From Dirofilaria immitis (Eukaryota; Nematoda; Chromadorea; Rhabditida; Onchocercidae): DNA of 64,000 bases. A program made the translations under genes and the position numbers. The stretch spans positions 682,001-746,000 of the forward strand of contig JAKNDB010000079.1 of the NCBI GenBank assembly GCA_024305405.1, written 5' to 3'. Positions 37,000-52,000 of this stretch are shown here, in pieces (the stretch's first letter is position 1; every line of letters starts with the position of its first letter). The notes under the pieces were generated by a model, which was given only the letters and a program-made list of their open reading frames with translations, made no database searches and was not told the origin of the DNA.

Positions 37000-38770
37000 A
37001 ACAAATGATGGTTGGGTGCCTGGTAAGCATTCGATGTAGCAGATAATTGAATAGATGAACAAAGAAGATTCAAAATCATTACATAAACAAAGGATCATGT
37101 CATGTATTCATTTGATAGAAAAACTAATTGAAACAAAGAATTATATAGACATACAATACAATGATTAAAACTGTGATAAATCATTTAACATGTAATAAAT
37201 AAAGACAGTAGTTAGTTAATTGGCGATCATCCATTCCCTTTATCAAAGATGAAACGGAGAGTACAGGAGTGTTGTTTGGCATTAATCATTACAGTATTCT
37301 TTAGAATTGTGAATCGAGTTATTGAGTAAAGAATATTGTAGCATTTCACTGAGAATAATTAATGCAAACAAATTTCTATAACATACATTTCAAAATATAA
37401 GACTACTTTGATTACAGATACTTTAAAATTCATAAATCACTTCGATCTTTTCGACAATATTTGTTTGTATACATACAATTAATCATCTATTTCAAAAAAA
37501 GTATATGTATATATATAATCCACTAATTTCTATCTTTGTTAATGATATTAATTTCTGTTCTCGTAACTTTTATTCCATATAATATTGATGAAGACTTTGA
37601 AGAATTGAATATACGCTTTTATATATTGTATTATACCTTTTCACACCGATTATCTATACTTCTTTTTTATTTTTTTTAAAAATCTTTTTGTAAATAATAT
37701 AATATAAATTCATATAATATAAATTCTTTTGATATTCATAGAAATAAAATGAATATAATATTTTAATTGAAATATTTTCAATAAAACAAAACAGTAAAAA
37801 TGCAATAAAATGGAATAATAGTAATTCCTTTCTTTTTATGTCTTTAGTTCCTAGCTTTTTTAAATGCATAAAATATATTTTAGTTTGCATATGCAAAAAT
37901 TTCAAATTAACAAAATGTCCATTTATGAGAATTTTGAGAATAAATTTTGCAAAATTGATTGGTTCAAAATGTAATGTTCAAATTTCATCGTCTTAAATTC
38001 TTGATATATTGTTGTTCCCGTTATGAGTTCTGTTACTAATTGAATTTAAATCGGGAATGTACCATTCATTTATCAAATGTTTATCATCATATTTGCCAAT
38101 TGATAGTATATTTATCGTCTTATAACGCTTAAGCCATTCATACAATCAATTCGCACATGAATAGTTCAAATTTTTTAAATTATTTCATATGAATGACTCA
38201 TTCATTCATTAATTATTAGTTTCATATAATATTATTAGTAATTTAGTAATAGAAAAATTTATATAATCTTATAAAGAATTATATAAAATAATTAATAATA
38301 AAGAGAACGATTTTTGAGAAAATTAAATGAAATTTTATTCCACAATTTTAGAATTTTTCATTATTTTATTTCTGTAATTTTACTCTAATCAATCAATACA
38401 TATCGATTAAATCATTTTCATAATAATACACATTTTATTTTGATTTATAATGAACGCTACTGATGTTTGATGTTTTAAAATGTTCTTTACTTCAGAAGTT
38501 TTTTTTCTTCGTCCATAATTCAGTGTGTATTTTTCGCGGTTAATGTCGAAATAAAAGTTCTTCTTTTTCTTTTCTTATTTCTTCTCAAAATATACGTTAG
38601 GGATTTTTGTTCTTCCGCAAGTTTTTAAAAATATAGAAAGTTTTTTATTTGTTTTGTTTCTATCTAAATTTCAATCATTTCTCGAGAATACGAGTTTTAT
38701 TAAATCAATAGAAAAATATTGAGGATTAGACGAAACATTATCGATCATTTTCGTATTCCTATTATATTAT
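37000..38770. other. AT-rich stretch without a supported gene
   Basis: No exon or RNA gene recognised. The stretch at about 37,000-37,330 may still belong to the repeat that begins at 36,785. Confidence 0.45.
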
Positions 38771-38784
38771 CGTGTAGTGTATAT

Positions 38785-39275
38785 AAGAAAAAAGTCGCAA
38801 AATTTATTGCGTTTTCGACTTAAGATATCCTGAAATTTTAACTTTAATATTTCAAAATTTAAGACAAATTTATAAAAAGCTGCAAAATTTATTACGTTTT
38901 CGATTTCATATATCCTAAAATTCTTACGTTTAGGTAGTATATATATATAACTTTCAAAAATTCAGGCAAATTTTTAAAAGTCGCAAAGTTTGATGCCTTT
39001 TGATTTTATGTGCTCTGAGGAATTTTGCAATATAGCTTATAATTTTAATAATTCGAAAAATTCAAATAGGATTCGCAAAAAATGAAAAATTTTTATATTT
39101 TCTATTTTGGATATTTCTTTGCTTGATCTTTGGATTTAAAAAATGTTGCGCACAAACTAAATTTTGAAATAACAAAAAAGTTGTTTTCTTTCTTGCTCTG
39201 AAATAAAAATTTCTGCAATTTAAAACTGAAATAAATTTGAAAAATTTATTGCACTTTCGATTTCCGATATTCTAT
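38785..39275. repeat. Diverged tandem repeat of about 90 bp
   Basis: The phrase 'gtcgcaaaatttattgcgtt' at about 38,791 recurs as 'gctgcaaaatttattacgtt' near 38,878, 'gtcgcaaagtttgatgcctt' near 38,970 and 'ttgaaaaatttattgcactt' near 39,236, each followed by a 'tcgattt..atatcct' stretch. Confidence 0.7.
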
Positions 39276-39389
39276 TTCAATTTTCTTTTTAAAAAATGCA
39301 AATTTATTTATTTCATCCCACTTCAAATATTCAATCCCTCTTTATTTATTTATTTATTATCAAATATTCTTTTTAGCAAATGCTTTCGC

Positions 39390-40150
39390 TCTTTTCCTGT
39401 CTTATTCTCTTTCTCTCTCTCTTTCTCTCTTCTTTTCCCTCGTTAAAAAAGAAAAGAATGTTAAAATAATTTTATTTATTTTTAAAATGATTTCATTTTA
39501 TTGCAAGAGATAATTCTTTCACAATAAATGCAAAAAGGAAATTTTTTTTCTTTTGAAAATATTTTTTTAATTAAAAATTTCCCAAATTTTAGCAAAAAAA
39601 AACGAAAAACAAATTTGAAATTGGATTAAATATTATTAAAAAGTGGGTAATGAAATTTCATACCTTTTCTGTGATAAAAAAAAAAAAATTGATAAATTAA
39701 ATCTTTTCCATCTCTTACATTACATTACATTTATATGTATTTTCACGTGTAAAAAAAGATATTCTACTGTAATCATTTTCTATGCTCATTTACACTTAAG
39801 CTAAAAGTAATAATTTGAAAATTTTCCAATTAAGAATTTTTTTCTTTCTAAAAGAAGAAAAGTTTATTTAGTAAAATTTATTTTGCAAATGAAAAAAGAT
39901 GAAAAATTTGTAGAAAAAAACGAAATTGAGAGAAGAAAGAAAATAAATGAAAAATTTTTGCTGAAATACATAATGGAAAATTACAAAAAAAAATAATTTT
40001 ATTGGAAAAGTCTTTTTTGTGAGTAAGTTCATTTCTTCCTTCTCTTTCTTCTTTTTTTGAAATGGTGGCAAAATTCTCTTATCGCTTTCTCCCATTCTCC
40101 CTCTCTCTCTCTCTCTCCTCTCTCTCTGTCTTTCTCTTTCTTTCTAACTT
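39390..40150. repeat. Two CT-rich microsatellites and A/T homopolymer tracts
   Basis: CT dinucleotide tracts at about 39,404-39,440 and 40,090-40,140, each inside longer pyrimidine-rich sequence. Between them are many runs of eight or more A or T. No coding content. Confidence 0.75.
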
Positions 40151-43057
40151 CTTTTCCAATTTTTTAAAACTTTTTCTTTGCGACAGGTGTGATGTTAGAT
40201 TGATTATTACATCAAATAATTTTTCTTATTTTAAACAAGAAATTTCGCAAAAATTCGTGTATTTTAAGGTTGACAAATATCATTGCATTCTTTTTTAACT
40301 TATTTTTTTTTTTATTTGATGCATCAAAAAAATTTGTACTTTTCGAAACACTCTTTGCATCTTCGAGAAAAGAAATTCATTTTACTAAAAAAAAAAAAGT
40401 TCAGCAGAAAAACTTATTTATCGTATAGGAAGATTTTTTTTTGTGTAAATTCTTTGGTTTTTTTTTCAAGTTCCTCAATACTTTATTTGATGAGTAAGTT
40501 AATTAACCGTAAATGTTTAGTAACAGAAAGACATTCATTTTTATAAATGATTTTAATTTTCGGTCATTCTTATTTGATGAGTAAATTAATAATTAGAAAC
40601 ATAAATGATTAGCAAAAATTTAGAAAATCCATTTTAATTAATCATATCTTCTCATATATATAATTTGTTTTGCAGATAAAATCAATTCTTATTGATTTTT
40701 ATCTGATCAGTTAAGTATGAATGATTAGTAAAAATTTGCTATCCATTTTAAGTAATAAATATTTCCTCATGCATATATTGTAATCAATTTAAGTTCCTAA
40801 TTGTTAGCTAAAAAGTCCAACTCCGACAAAGTAGGAATTTTTTCTCTTATATGCTGCAATTTATGGAAAGTTATTTATTTCTCATTTATTGCCCAAAAGC
40901 CTAATAAAAACTGAGAATTTGTTTTTTTCTGTTATTATCGGAAATATGTTTAAAAATAACTCTTTCTCTTGTTGATTAGCCAGAAAAGCCTGGTGGCAAA
41001 TCATGATTGTTTTCTTTTCAAACATCTATCTCTCATTTATCAGCCAAAAAGCTTGGTGGCAAAATAAATTATAAATTATTTTTTTCTTTAACTTTCTCAT
41101 GTATTAGAATTTGTTTGAAAATAACTTCAGCTGTGATTCATATTAGCCATATGAAAATGATAAATGACAATCGAGAATTGTTTTTCATTTTCCTTTTTCT
41201 TTTAATTAAATAGAAATGCTATGAAACATTAACTTTTGTGATAATTGTTTTCTCTGAAAAAATTATCACCGTTATTTTTTCATTCCCTACAATTGTGAAA
41301 TTAACTAATAAAATATCCTAACTTATCTTTTTGACCTTTGAATAAATAAAAATAAAAATTTTTTCATTTAAATAGAAATATATAAACGTTAGTAAAATTA
41401 TTTTACAGAGATAAGAATTTTGAAAAAATAGTATTACAGTATCCTTGCAAATTGTGTGCTTATTTTTTTTTTTGCAAAGATAAGAATTGAAAAGCAAATT
41501 CTAACAAAAATTAAAAATATTGTAGTATTTTTGCAAATTGAATAAGCTAAGAAATTAGGAAAATTTTTGATGATATTTTTCCCTCAAGTATCAGCTCGTA
41601 TTTCCATTTCATTTCATAGAATTGCATTTTAAATGGATGTATTAATCGAAAAATTTCGTTTTTTTTTTTTGTTTGTCCCTAATAAAAGTATTGTATTCCT
41701 TTTGTTCTATTTATGGATAAATCTAATTATAATATGAAAAGTACAATTTAGTTTTATTGCAATTATGTTTACAATAAAAGCTTTTCTTTCATTTTTCAAA
41801 CTTATCATCAAAGATTAGAAATTAAAATAGAAAAGCAATAAAGTGAGGACAAAAATTACTTTCTTTTACATTTTTCCTCTCTCTTTCTCTTTTAGGATAG
41901 TGAAAGAAAAAGTTTTACAAGAAAAACTAACTTTTTTATCTTTTGCGATGTTTTTTCTCGAAAGTTATGTTTTAGTTTTTTTGAAAATTTTATTTATTAA
42001 AAATTTTTCTTACATTTCTGAAATTAAAAAAATTTAAGGAAAGTATGCAAAAGCGATGTATTATATATTTTGGATTATCTGTTTTTATTTTCTTATTTTG
42101 CAAAATTTTTCGATGATTATAGCATTTGACAATATTCCCATTTCATTCGTTTTTAAAAATACAATTTGCTTAAATTAGCTTTTTTTTAATATTTTTGTTG
42201 AATGTATGAATTTTTTTTTGTCGCATATTCATATTTTATCTTTCAGTTCATTTTAAATATATTTCAGGGAAAGTTAAAATTCATTTTCTGTCACTGAAAA
42301 AAGCGATTAATTCGACTATGATATTAATGATAATTGCAACTGAGAACAATTTGAAAATGGTATTAATGACGATTATAATTAAAAATTAATAGAATCATTG
42401 AAAATTGATATGAACGATTAAAATAGAATTTAAATCGATAACGATTTATTTTAATGAATTTTATGACAATATACATTTATACAATTCGTTCAAATTTCTT
42501 ATAATTCGTATATTTTTGACTTCTATTAATTACTGTAAGAATAAATGATTATTTTGTTCGCATACATTATCATAATAATGATTATTTAGTTTTTATTATT
42601 TACCATAAATTTGTATCTATTAGAGTAATTTCTTTGATTATTTGGCTTGAATCCATTATCGTATGATTATTTGACTTGCATTCATCACCATAAGAATGAA
42701 TAAATCTATTACTGTATGATTTTTTTTTTTTTTAAAAATTTGCTAGACATATTCCGATATAAATATAAATCAAAATTTTTCAATAGAGAAAAAGGGCTTA
42801 GCTAAGAGAAAAGGAAAAAGTTCATAGTAAGATGAAAAAATAATAAATTAATAATGATCATAGATTATAGAATGCAAACAAAATATTTTATTCCTGGCTA
42901 AAAATAATCGGAAATGGTTTCAGATATGTATTGGACACTACGAAATTGCTGAAATATTCATTTATAGTAAACAAAAATACCAAAAATTCCAATTTCAATT
43001 TCGGTAATAAAATAAGCTGTAATTCAAATTATACTTAGTTGACAATATTTTGAACCC

Positions 43058-43200
43058 ATATGCTTAATCTTTGACTTATAAATGGCAGAATTATTTTAGC
43101 CATATGTTAATTAATCCATAAATAGCAAATTTATTTTGGCTACAATACTAACCAATTATTCTAATAAATAGCAGATTAATTTTTGGCCATATGCTAACCA
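43058..43200. repeat. Tandem repeat of about 50-60 bp, three copies
   Basis: Units read 'ataaatggcagaattatttt', 'ataaatagcaaatttatttt' and 'ataaatagcagattaatttt', each followed by 'ggccatatgctaacc' or a variant. Confidence 0.75.
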
Positions 43201-45329
43201 ATGTATTTTATTATCACCCCTTTTCGGGCTCCTTTTTCTCTTTCAGAAAAGTGCATGAAAAATGTTTAGGTTCTTTCTTGCGAAGTAAACAAATTATTTC
43301 TCGTTTCTTTTTTTGTAGCATCTCCAGAATGACTTCGTATTTCACATTATTTCAGCTGTTGCATTTTCTGCAATTAACAGTTGGCAAAATATAAAGTGCA
43401 AACTGTTTGTTGAGGGGCGAAGAATTCTTCGATTTCTTTTAAAATCAATTCTTCTTTTTCTAATAAAAATTTTATCAAATTTTACATTTTTGTTAATTTG
43501 TAACGTTTATTTTTTCTCATTTCATTTGCTTTAATACATAACAATTTTTTCTTAGGTATTATTAATAGAAAATGAAATTAGAAATTATTTTATTAAAAAA
43601 AAATAATATTTAAAAGTTTTTTAATATTAAATTTTTAGGCAAAAAATATTAACAATAAAACTTTGAAAATAATTTAAATAATATAAAATTATTAATAAAA
43701 ATTTATGTAATTTACATTTTTAGAAATTACTAAATTTATAAAAATAATATATGCAATTTTTAATATTAAATTTTTGGCTGAAAGAAAAATTTTTTTTTGC
43801 TTTGCTTTAGAATTATTTGATAGCATTTAAACGATAATATAATTAAGCATTTTTATTATATATTTTTTTCTTTAACAATAATCATCATAAATTATTAAAA
43901 AGAAAACAAATTTATAGAATTTATAGGCAAAAAATAATCTTTAAGATTTCTTATCATTAAATTTTTAATTTGAATTAATTAGTTGGAAAAAATGTTTTTT
44001 TTTATAGCGTTAAGACAATTTTTGCATTGCAATGAAAATTTTTGAAGTTTTAAGCAATTTTATTTTTTTCTTTTTTAAATAAGTTATTGCCGTAAAGACT
44101 TATAATTTCATATTTTTGTTTAAATGACATTTATGCATATATCAATTTAAGAAGTTACTTTTGCATATTTCATTTCTATTAAATTAAAAATGGATTTTCT
44201 TCTTATTAATGATGGATTTTCGTTCATAAAACTAAATTTATTATTGTTATATTGATGTTTGATTTGTTCAGATACTGATAAGGTTGATAATAAAGATCAA
44301 TTAATAATAGTTACAGTAAAGGAAAATGTAGCCATTTTTTTTATCTTTAATATTTTTCATTTAAGACGTACTATATTCTTTCCTGGTTTCCTGGGAACTA
44401 ATAACAATGATAATAAAAATCAGTTGACAATAACTACAGGAATGGAAAAAAGATAGAAGGAATAATTTTTCTTTAATAATTATTATGAATCATGGTATAC
44501 GTAACGATTATAACAATAATAGTAACATATAAATAATGGTACTAATGATTGTAGTATATTAATTAATAAAAATTAGCATATACAGATATCAAATACAATA
44601 ATATCGCAATAGGTCAATAACTTTTTATCGATGCATGATATTAAAAATCAGATGACCTTTATCATGACATTTATATCTTTAAATCATCTTTAAATTGCAT
44701 CTTTAAATTAACAAATTTAGGGAAAACAATAACCTTTTCTTTTCTTTCAACGAATTTTTAAACTATTGTGAAGCTTTCCTGCTTCATAATACATATGTTA
44801 GGAAGCTTTGATTGATACTGATGTTGATACATAATGATAATGTTGATAATAATGTTTTAGACAATCATTATTCATTTGAGAACGCTTTTTATTTTTTTCG
44901 CTCAATTTGACAGAAACAATCTTATTGTAAACAAATAAATTTAGCAAATATTTTATTAAATTTTTTCATTTTTTAGTATTTTTTTGCAAAAATTATTATA
45001 ATAACATCAATTTATTTGTCATTAATTGTTATTATTGAGTTTGATAACATATATTTATTTTTATTATCATAAGTTAGATAATATATGCTTGTTTTTTATT
45101 ATTAGGTTAAATGATATATGTTAATATATTTGTAAATACTAGAAAATAAAACATCTGTTTACTTTTTTACCTTTAGTTTTTTTGCTTATAATATTTATTT
45201 ATTTTTTAAATCAGAAAACAAACCGTACAAAGTTAATTTTTTCAAAATTTTCTCTTATAAATTTTATTCCAAAATCGAACATCAGCAATAATCCCTAATT
45301 AGAAAATACATTTAATATGCATGCCATGA

Positions 45330-45540
45330 TGGATGTAATAAATAAAATATTACTAATATATAATTTAATTTCGATAAATAATAGTATTCACAATAATATA
45401 TTAGTAATTAAATATTCCTAGTATATAATTAAATAAATATCAGTAATGGCAATAAATTATTATTATATAATTAAATATAAATGAATAGTAATATTGCCAA
45501 TAATAAAATATTACTAACGTATAATTTATATATAAATAGA
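45330..45540. repeat. Degenerate repeat of about 60 bp, four copies
   Basis: Words 'aataaaatattactaatata' and 'aattaaatattcctagtata' alternate with 'ataaatatcagtaatggcaa'-like stretches. Sequence is almost only A and T. Confidence 0.6.
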
Positions 45541-48500
45541 TGATAAGAATAAAATAGATATTAATTTTGCATATTTTTTCCCGCAAATATTTGCATAATT
45601 TTATAAATATTATATTTTATTTGCATAATTTTTCATGAGATATCCTTTGAAGATAAACTTTAAAACTTGGTCTTATCTTCAAATACACTATGAACATGTA
45701 TATACATATATGTATGTATTTTCCAAGAAGACATTTTAGATGAGAATGATTATCAGTTATCAATTGATATTTTCAATGTTTTTATTTATTGCTTCAATTT
45801 TTTGATATTTTTTTCTTTTTTGCAGCGCAATAAAATGTCATATAATTTTGCAAAGAAATTTTAATTTTTCGATTTTGCAAAGATTTTTTTCTTTTTGCAT
45901 CGCATCTCTTTGGAATTATCGTTTTAGAGAAAGAAAGAAGAAAAAAAATGAACAATATAAAGACAATTTCATTCCAATTTGAATAAAACAGCTATAAATT
46001 TACAGAACATTTTTAACAATATTTTTTTTCTTTTACGATTTATCATTTAAGATTTATTTCCTTTCTATTTATTGACCTTTTTCTTTTTTTTTTCAATACC
46101 AAATATTCCATTTGGTAATTCGGTCATTTAGAATTGGCTTCATTAATTAATCTATTCTCATTTCCCAATGTTTATCCGTTTTCTCGTCTTCTTCAAAGCC
46201 GAATATTCTATCGGTCATTTAACATCAACTTTATTCATCTGTTCTCATTTCTCTCTTCATCCATCTATTCATTCATTCATTCATCATCGATTTAATTACT
46301 TATCCTCAATTATCATCAATTCGCTTTCATTATTTTCATTTATTTTATGAAATTGCTATTTCTACATGATATAATTTTTCAAGCTAAAATTCAATAATTT
46401 TGCGGCATTTCAATTCTTTTTTTTTGTTCTAACATTTGATGACATCAACGCAGACATAGCACTGAATATGTGTATATATTCTTTCTCCTAAAAATAAATT
46501 TTATCAATATATTCGAATATTTTTATTTAGTATGCTTTCAATTGAAATAATTTTTCTTTTTCCAAAAGTTTCTCATTCTAAATGATTGAAATTTTCAATT
46601 ATTAAAAATAATTTTAAAATTTTTATTATTTAATTTCAAAAAAGAAATTGATATCATATGAATTATAAATAAATAATGTATAATAATAATCGATTATAAA
46701 TTTTAGATTTATTAAAATATAAAATTTCTTTCTTTTTCTTTTATCAACAACTAAAATATATTATAATCACATATCTAAAATAGGTATGAACTTATCTTTA
46801 TCTTTTTATAAAAATTAATTAGATATTTTACATAAGTTTTACTTAAATTAAATTTAATCATTTCAAATAGGTACTAATATATTTTCTTTTTTATGAAATA
46901 CAAATATGTATGATTTCAGACAAAACCATTAACACAGATTGTTTTTATGATGATGCATATTAGTAAATAAATCACATTTATCAATGCTTCAATAAATTTA
47001 CAATGTAATTAATCAGTCTTCCAATTCATCATTCGCTTAGATCAATGATGTTTAGCTTTTAACTTTTATTCCAAACAAGATGAAAATGAAAAGAAGAAAT
47101 AGGAAGAAATGATTTGTTCTGATAAAACAAACAATCAAAAAGTATTTGATTTCATTTCTTTTTAATATCATCATCGTTATGATAACAATTGGCATGTTTT
47201 TGCATCAAATCATTTATTTTAAAACGTTTTTTTTTGCTACTTTCAAAACAAATTTCCGCTTCATATCACCAAGCAAATCATCAATTTGCAGAAATAAAAA
47301 AATGTTACATTCATAATGAAAATTTTCAATTAATATAAACATATTCATTCATGCAATCATGCATTTAATTCTCTCTATTACAAATAAGTAATTCTAATCG
47401 TTATCATTGTTATAACTATTTTTAAATAAATAGCACGATTATAGTAGATAAGTATATTAGGCCATTGTACGGAACAACGTTCTGAAATTCAAATATTATA
47501 AGGAAAAAAAATATATCGAATTTATTGAAATACATAAATTTATGACATAGAGAGGCTTCTTATCAAGGAATGAAAAAAGTAGACAAACTTCAAATATCAA
47601 TTAATAAGTCATCAATTACTAAATCTATCATTCAATTATAAATATGAAAATTTAAGCTTTATATGATTATTTATAAAGATAGTCTAATTGATGACAGTTA
47701 ACCATTATTATGATAAATTAATTTATATGACATTATTACGTAATATTTTACCATTATTTAGATTTTTTTCCAAAATATTACTATGTTCAATTGTTTCATT
47801 AATTTCTTTCCACTAAAATAATTTTTTTAAAATTATTGCTGCTTGTTGACATCAATCTTTTTCTATGATTATTTAAGCTTAAAAATATGCTTAAAATAAA
47901 ATGAAAGGAAATAAAGAGGGATTTTTAAATTAAAATCTTTGCATTGTTACAGTTAGTTCCCGTTCAGCATCGCATACTTCTTACTTCACGATGTATTACT
48001 GTATATTATCGTATTTCATTTTTATTATCTTACCTTTAATTTTTATAGCATTCATTCTGCTTATAAAGTATAAGTTTGGAACATATTTATACTTGTTTCA
48101 TGTGTGATATTTGTCAAAGAATTGTTATTAAGCTTTTCTTCCATTTACAAGTTAAAAAGAATAATAGTGGTACTCTGAGGCTGATAGCGATACTGTACGA
48201 CTTATTCGAATTACTGTAGAATATTCAGTAGAAGTTTTTTTTTTTTTTAAAAAATTTACAAGATATGATAAATAATACAATAAAATTATGATAAAAATAT
48301 ATTTTGTTGATTAGAATTGAACAATTTTTTAAAATGTTATTTCGAAAAATCGAAAAGTTTGTTGTCCTAACTACTGTAGCCTTTAAGAAAAAAGAATTCA
48401 GTTTGCTCTTGCAAATGAGAAGTCTTCTTTTAAATATTATCTTTTTTCCTTTTTAGCCTATGTATATCAAGAATTGTTAGTAGAAAGATAGTTCATGAAA

Positions 48501-48958
48501 AGTCTAGCAAGCAGTAAAGCTTGCAAAATTGCTATAAAATTCTGCAATATATTGCATAGTAAAAAGGAAGTATTCTATTTGTTCCATTATTTTCATCCAA
48601 TTTATTCATACTTTTTTGCTCCATTTATTCTAAAGAAAAAAATTTCCTCCTATAATTTCAAGAATACTTGAATTACTTAACAAAACTTAAATGATTAATA
48701 GCCAAAGTTAATTTCCGCAAAATTTGAATGATTATAGTTAAAATTAATATTCGTTGAAAATGATTCATTAATAGAGACAGAATTAATCATTTTGAACTCT
48801 TTTTTTTCAATAAGAATAAATCAAAAAAACAAAAACGATTGCATCATGTGACTTTTTGCGTTTGAATACATAATTTTATGCTTATAATTTCGAATTTTTA
48901 AATTTAAATGAAAAGTTCAAATATTCTATTCTTTGAAGACGAACAGACAATTAATGAT

Positions 48959-49057
48959 GTAATTACAGTAATGGTTTAGATTAGTAGACAAAATTTAAAT
49001 GATTAAATGTAATTTCAGTAATGTTTAGATTATTAGACAAAATCTGAATGATTAATT
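48959..49057. repeat. 50-bp tandem repeat, two copies
   Basis: The unit starting 'gtaattacagtaatggttta' at 48,959 is repeated at 49,009 with four substitutions and one deletion. More distant relatives ('aaaacttaaatgattaatag') lie near 48,685. Confidence 0.8.
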
Positions 49058-52000
49058 GTAGACGAATTTATTCTTTTGATTCCTTTTCCATTAAGAATAA
49101 ATCACTTTAAAAAAATGCGAAAAGTAAAAACAATCAATTAAGTGACATCATTTCTACATCTAAAAATTTTCTTTAACATCTTCTGCAATTTCATTTTCAT
49201 GATTTCGAAATTTTTAAATTAACCAAAAATTTAAATATTTTAATATTTGCAAACAAACAACTAACAAATATTATAACTCTAAAATAATCGTGCACGCAAA
49301 TGATAATAATTTGATATCATACAAAAAAAAAGAGCTAAAAAAATTTTCGAAGGAAAAAGAGCAATGAAAAGTAAGAGTAAATAAAATAAAATCAGGAATG
49401 TTGAAAATAATTTGCAAAAATGATAACAAAAAAAAAGTTTTTAGCAGTGATAATAAAAAAAAACCGATGGTTAGTTATACATTTTTGCGAGAAAGATGAA
49501 TGAGTATTTCTGGTAAAATTTTGGCAATCATTTTTTTCGATTGTTCTTTCATTTATATTTAAAGACAAAAAAAAAAGAAGAAAAGATGAAAAAAAAATGA
49601 TATAAACAAACATTGCTTACTTCCGCATTCTAAATTTATCATTCAACCAAAATTAAGCCGTTCAGAAAAAAAAATTTTTGCATCTTTTTTTATTTACAAA
49701 TAATGCAATAGTTTATTTTTTTTTTTTAATTTTCAAATTTATTATAAGAAAGTTTTGAAAATTAACTTACATTATATGTTTGCAAAAATGTTTTTTTATT
49801 TTATTTATCAAAATAAAATCAATCATTTATGGCAAAGATTGTTTATTTTCACAAAATTACGTTTCCATGAACAGGTTTTTGAACTTCGTTTTTTAAATCA
49901 CAAATTTTACGAACAACAAGAAAAAAAATGCTTTTTTTCCTACTAAAGTGCATTTTTTGAAGATAATTCTGAAATTTTTTTCACAAAAAGTTCCGCATTA
50001 CTAGTAGTGACAGTTTTTCAATTTTTTTTTCTTTGCAAATGAGTAGACATATCTATTAGTGAATTTTTTTCTGCAGTTTATGAGATATGTATTTGCACAT
50101 TTTTTTGAGGAAATTTTTAAACTTTTTTAAGTCGAAAAAAACCTTGCATTAAAATTTATTCCCTCCTTTTCTTATTTACACCATACGAAATTATTCGATA
50201 AAGTGATTTATTAAAGTAAAGCAAAATTTTTCTTGCTGTTAAAAAAAAATTTCGATAATAAAAAATGTCGTTAAAAGAAAATTCTAATATTTTTAATAAA
50301 AAATATTAATTTGATTAAATTAAAATGAAATTTATAAGTACGAAAAATTCGAATATAATTACTATAGAATTTTTTTGTTGCCAATAAATCATTACAAGTT
50401 TGAAATTTTTCGCTAAATTTTTCAAAACTTATTTTATGTTGATGTGCAATAAAAATTAAGAAATTTCTATTAAATAAATTTTCAAATTTGCACAATAACA
50501 AGCCAATCATTTATGGTTTTTTCTTTATTTTCTTCGAAATTGATGATATTTTTTTATTTGCCCTCTTTGGGCTGCAATCTCAAACAATCTGGCTCCAAAA
50601 CACAACTTACCGTAATTTTTCTCACCTGTACAGGTCTAATACCTTCTATTAAATTAAGCAAACAAAAACGAATTTATTGTATATTAAAAATATTTATGCC
50701 ATTTCATTTTTCTTGTATTTTAATGTATTTTCAACCACAGTTTCTTCTTAATAATACTTTGAAAAAGTGAAATTTTCTTTTTTCTCCAATAAATTTTGAT
50801 AAACAATTTTAAATGTAAAAATTTGTGAGAATTATTATATTAATGGTTGAATAATGAAATTAAATTAAATAATCCTGAATGGAAAAATCTATAAAAGCTA
50901 TATAATAGCATTAATAATGAAATGAAATTAAAAAATTTTAGGCATAAAAATTTGTGGCACTTATTATAATAGCAGTTTATAGTAATTTTGCTCATATTAT
51001 AGCTCGTAAAAAGCAAAAAATACATTTTTCCTTTTTTTTTCCAGTAAATTATTGATAATGTTAAAACATAGTAATTATTGATTTTTTACTTATTTCATTC
51101 TATTTTTGCATCTATTAATTAGGGAAAGGATATAATAATTATTGCTCTTTAGTGTTACTTACTGTTTACTTATAAAATTTGAAAGTATAGAAAGATGTAA
51201 CATTTTCATTTATGATAAATGTTGTAAATCAAAAATTTCTTAAAACTGTTACAGAAAAAAATTCGCAATATTCAAATTTTTCGACATGATATATTTTTAT
51301 CATTTTAATTTACAAAATAACAAAAGAAAAAAATTAGCCTTAACTGTATAATAAATTTGATAATAATAATCCTGCAATCCTGCAAAGGAATTTTTGTCTT
51401 CTAATGATTAATTAGTTTGTCGGCTGGCAGTCTTTTTTAATCAGTTGCTATTAATCAATTATTTCAGTATGGAAATTCTTTTAATATCCACCATCGAATA
51501 AGTATTATTTTTATTTTAAATGATGCCAAAATTTAGAGATTACTAACACTTCGAAAACTGGGCTATTATCATAATGGTTAATGTTGGTATTGAAGATTGA
51601 TGAGCCATGATAGGAAAACTTTGAGGAGAAAATAACTTTTTGGAACACTTCCAAGTACTACTAGTTAAATATAGTCATTAAATTTATGAAGTTTTTATAA
51701 ATTTTAATTCTTATAGTTTCAAAACTACTATAAATATATTAGGGCGAATAACTCTAGATTTACTTCTATATAACTTCCTTTTAAAGTATAATATATTTTA
51801 TATCCAAATGTTTTTAAAATTTTAAAGTTTCTTAAAATGTTTTTTAAAAATATGCATTTTTCAAATCATAGTTTGTTAGAGATATTTGTTTAAAATGTAT
51901 ATTTTTAAAGTTTTAATATTTTAGAATATCCATTTTTCGATAGGATATTTAAAGAAATTTTTTTATTTGTCTAAATTATTACAATTTAAATGAATTAAAG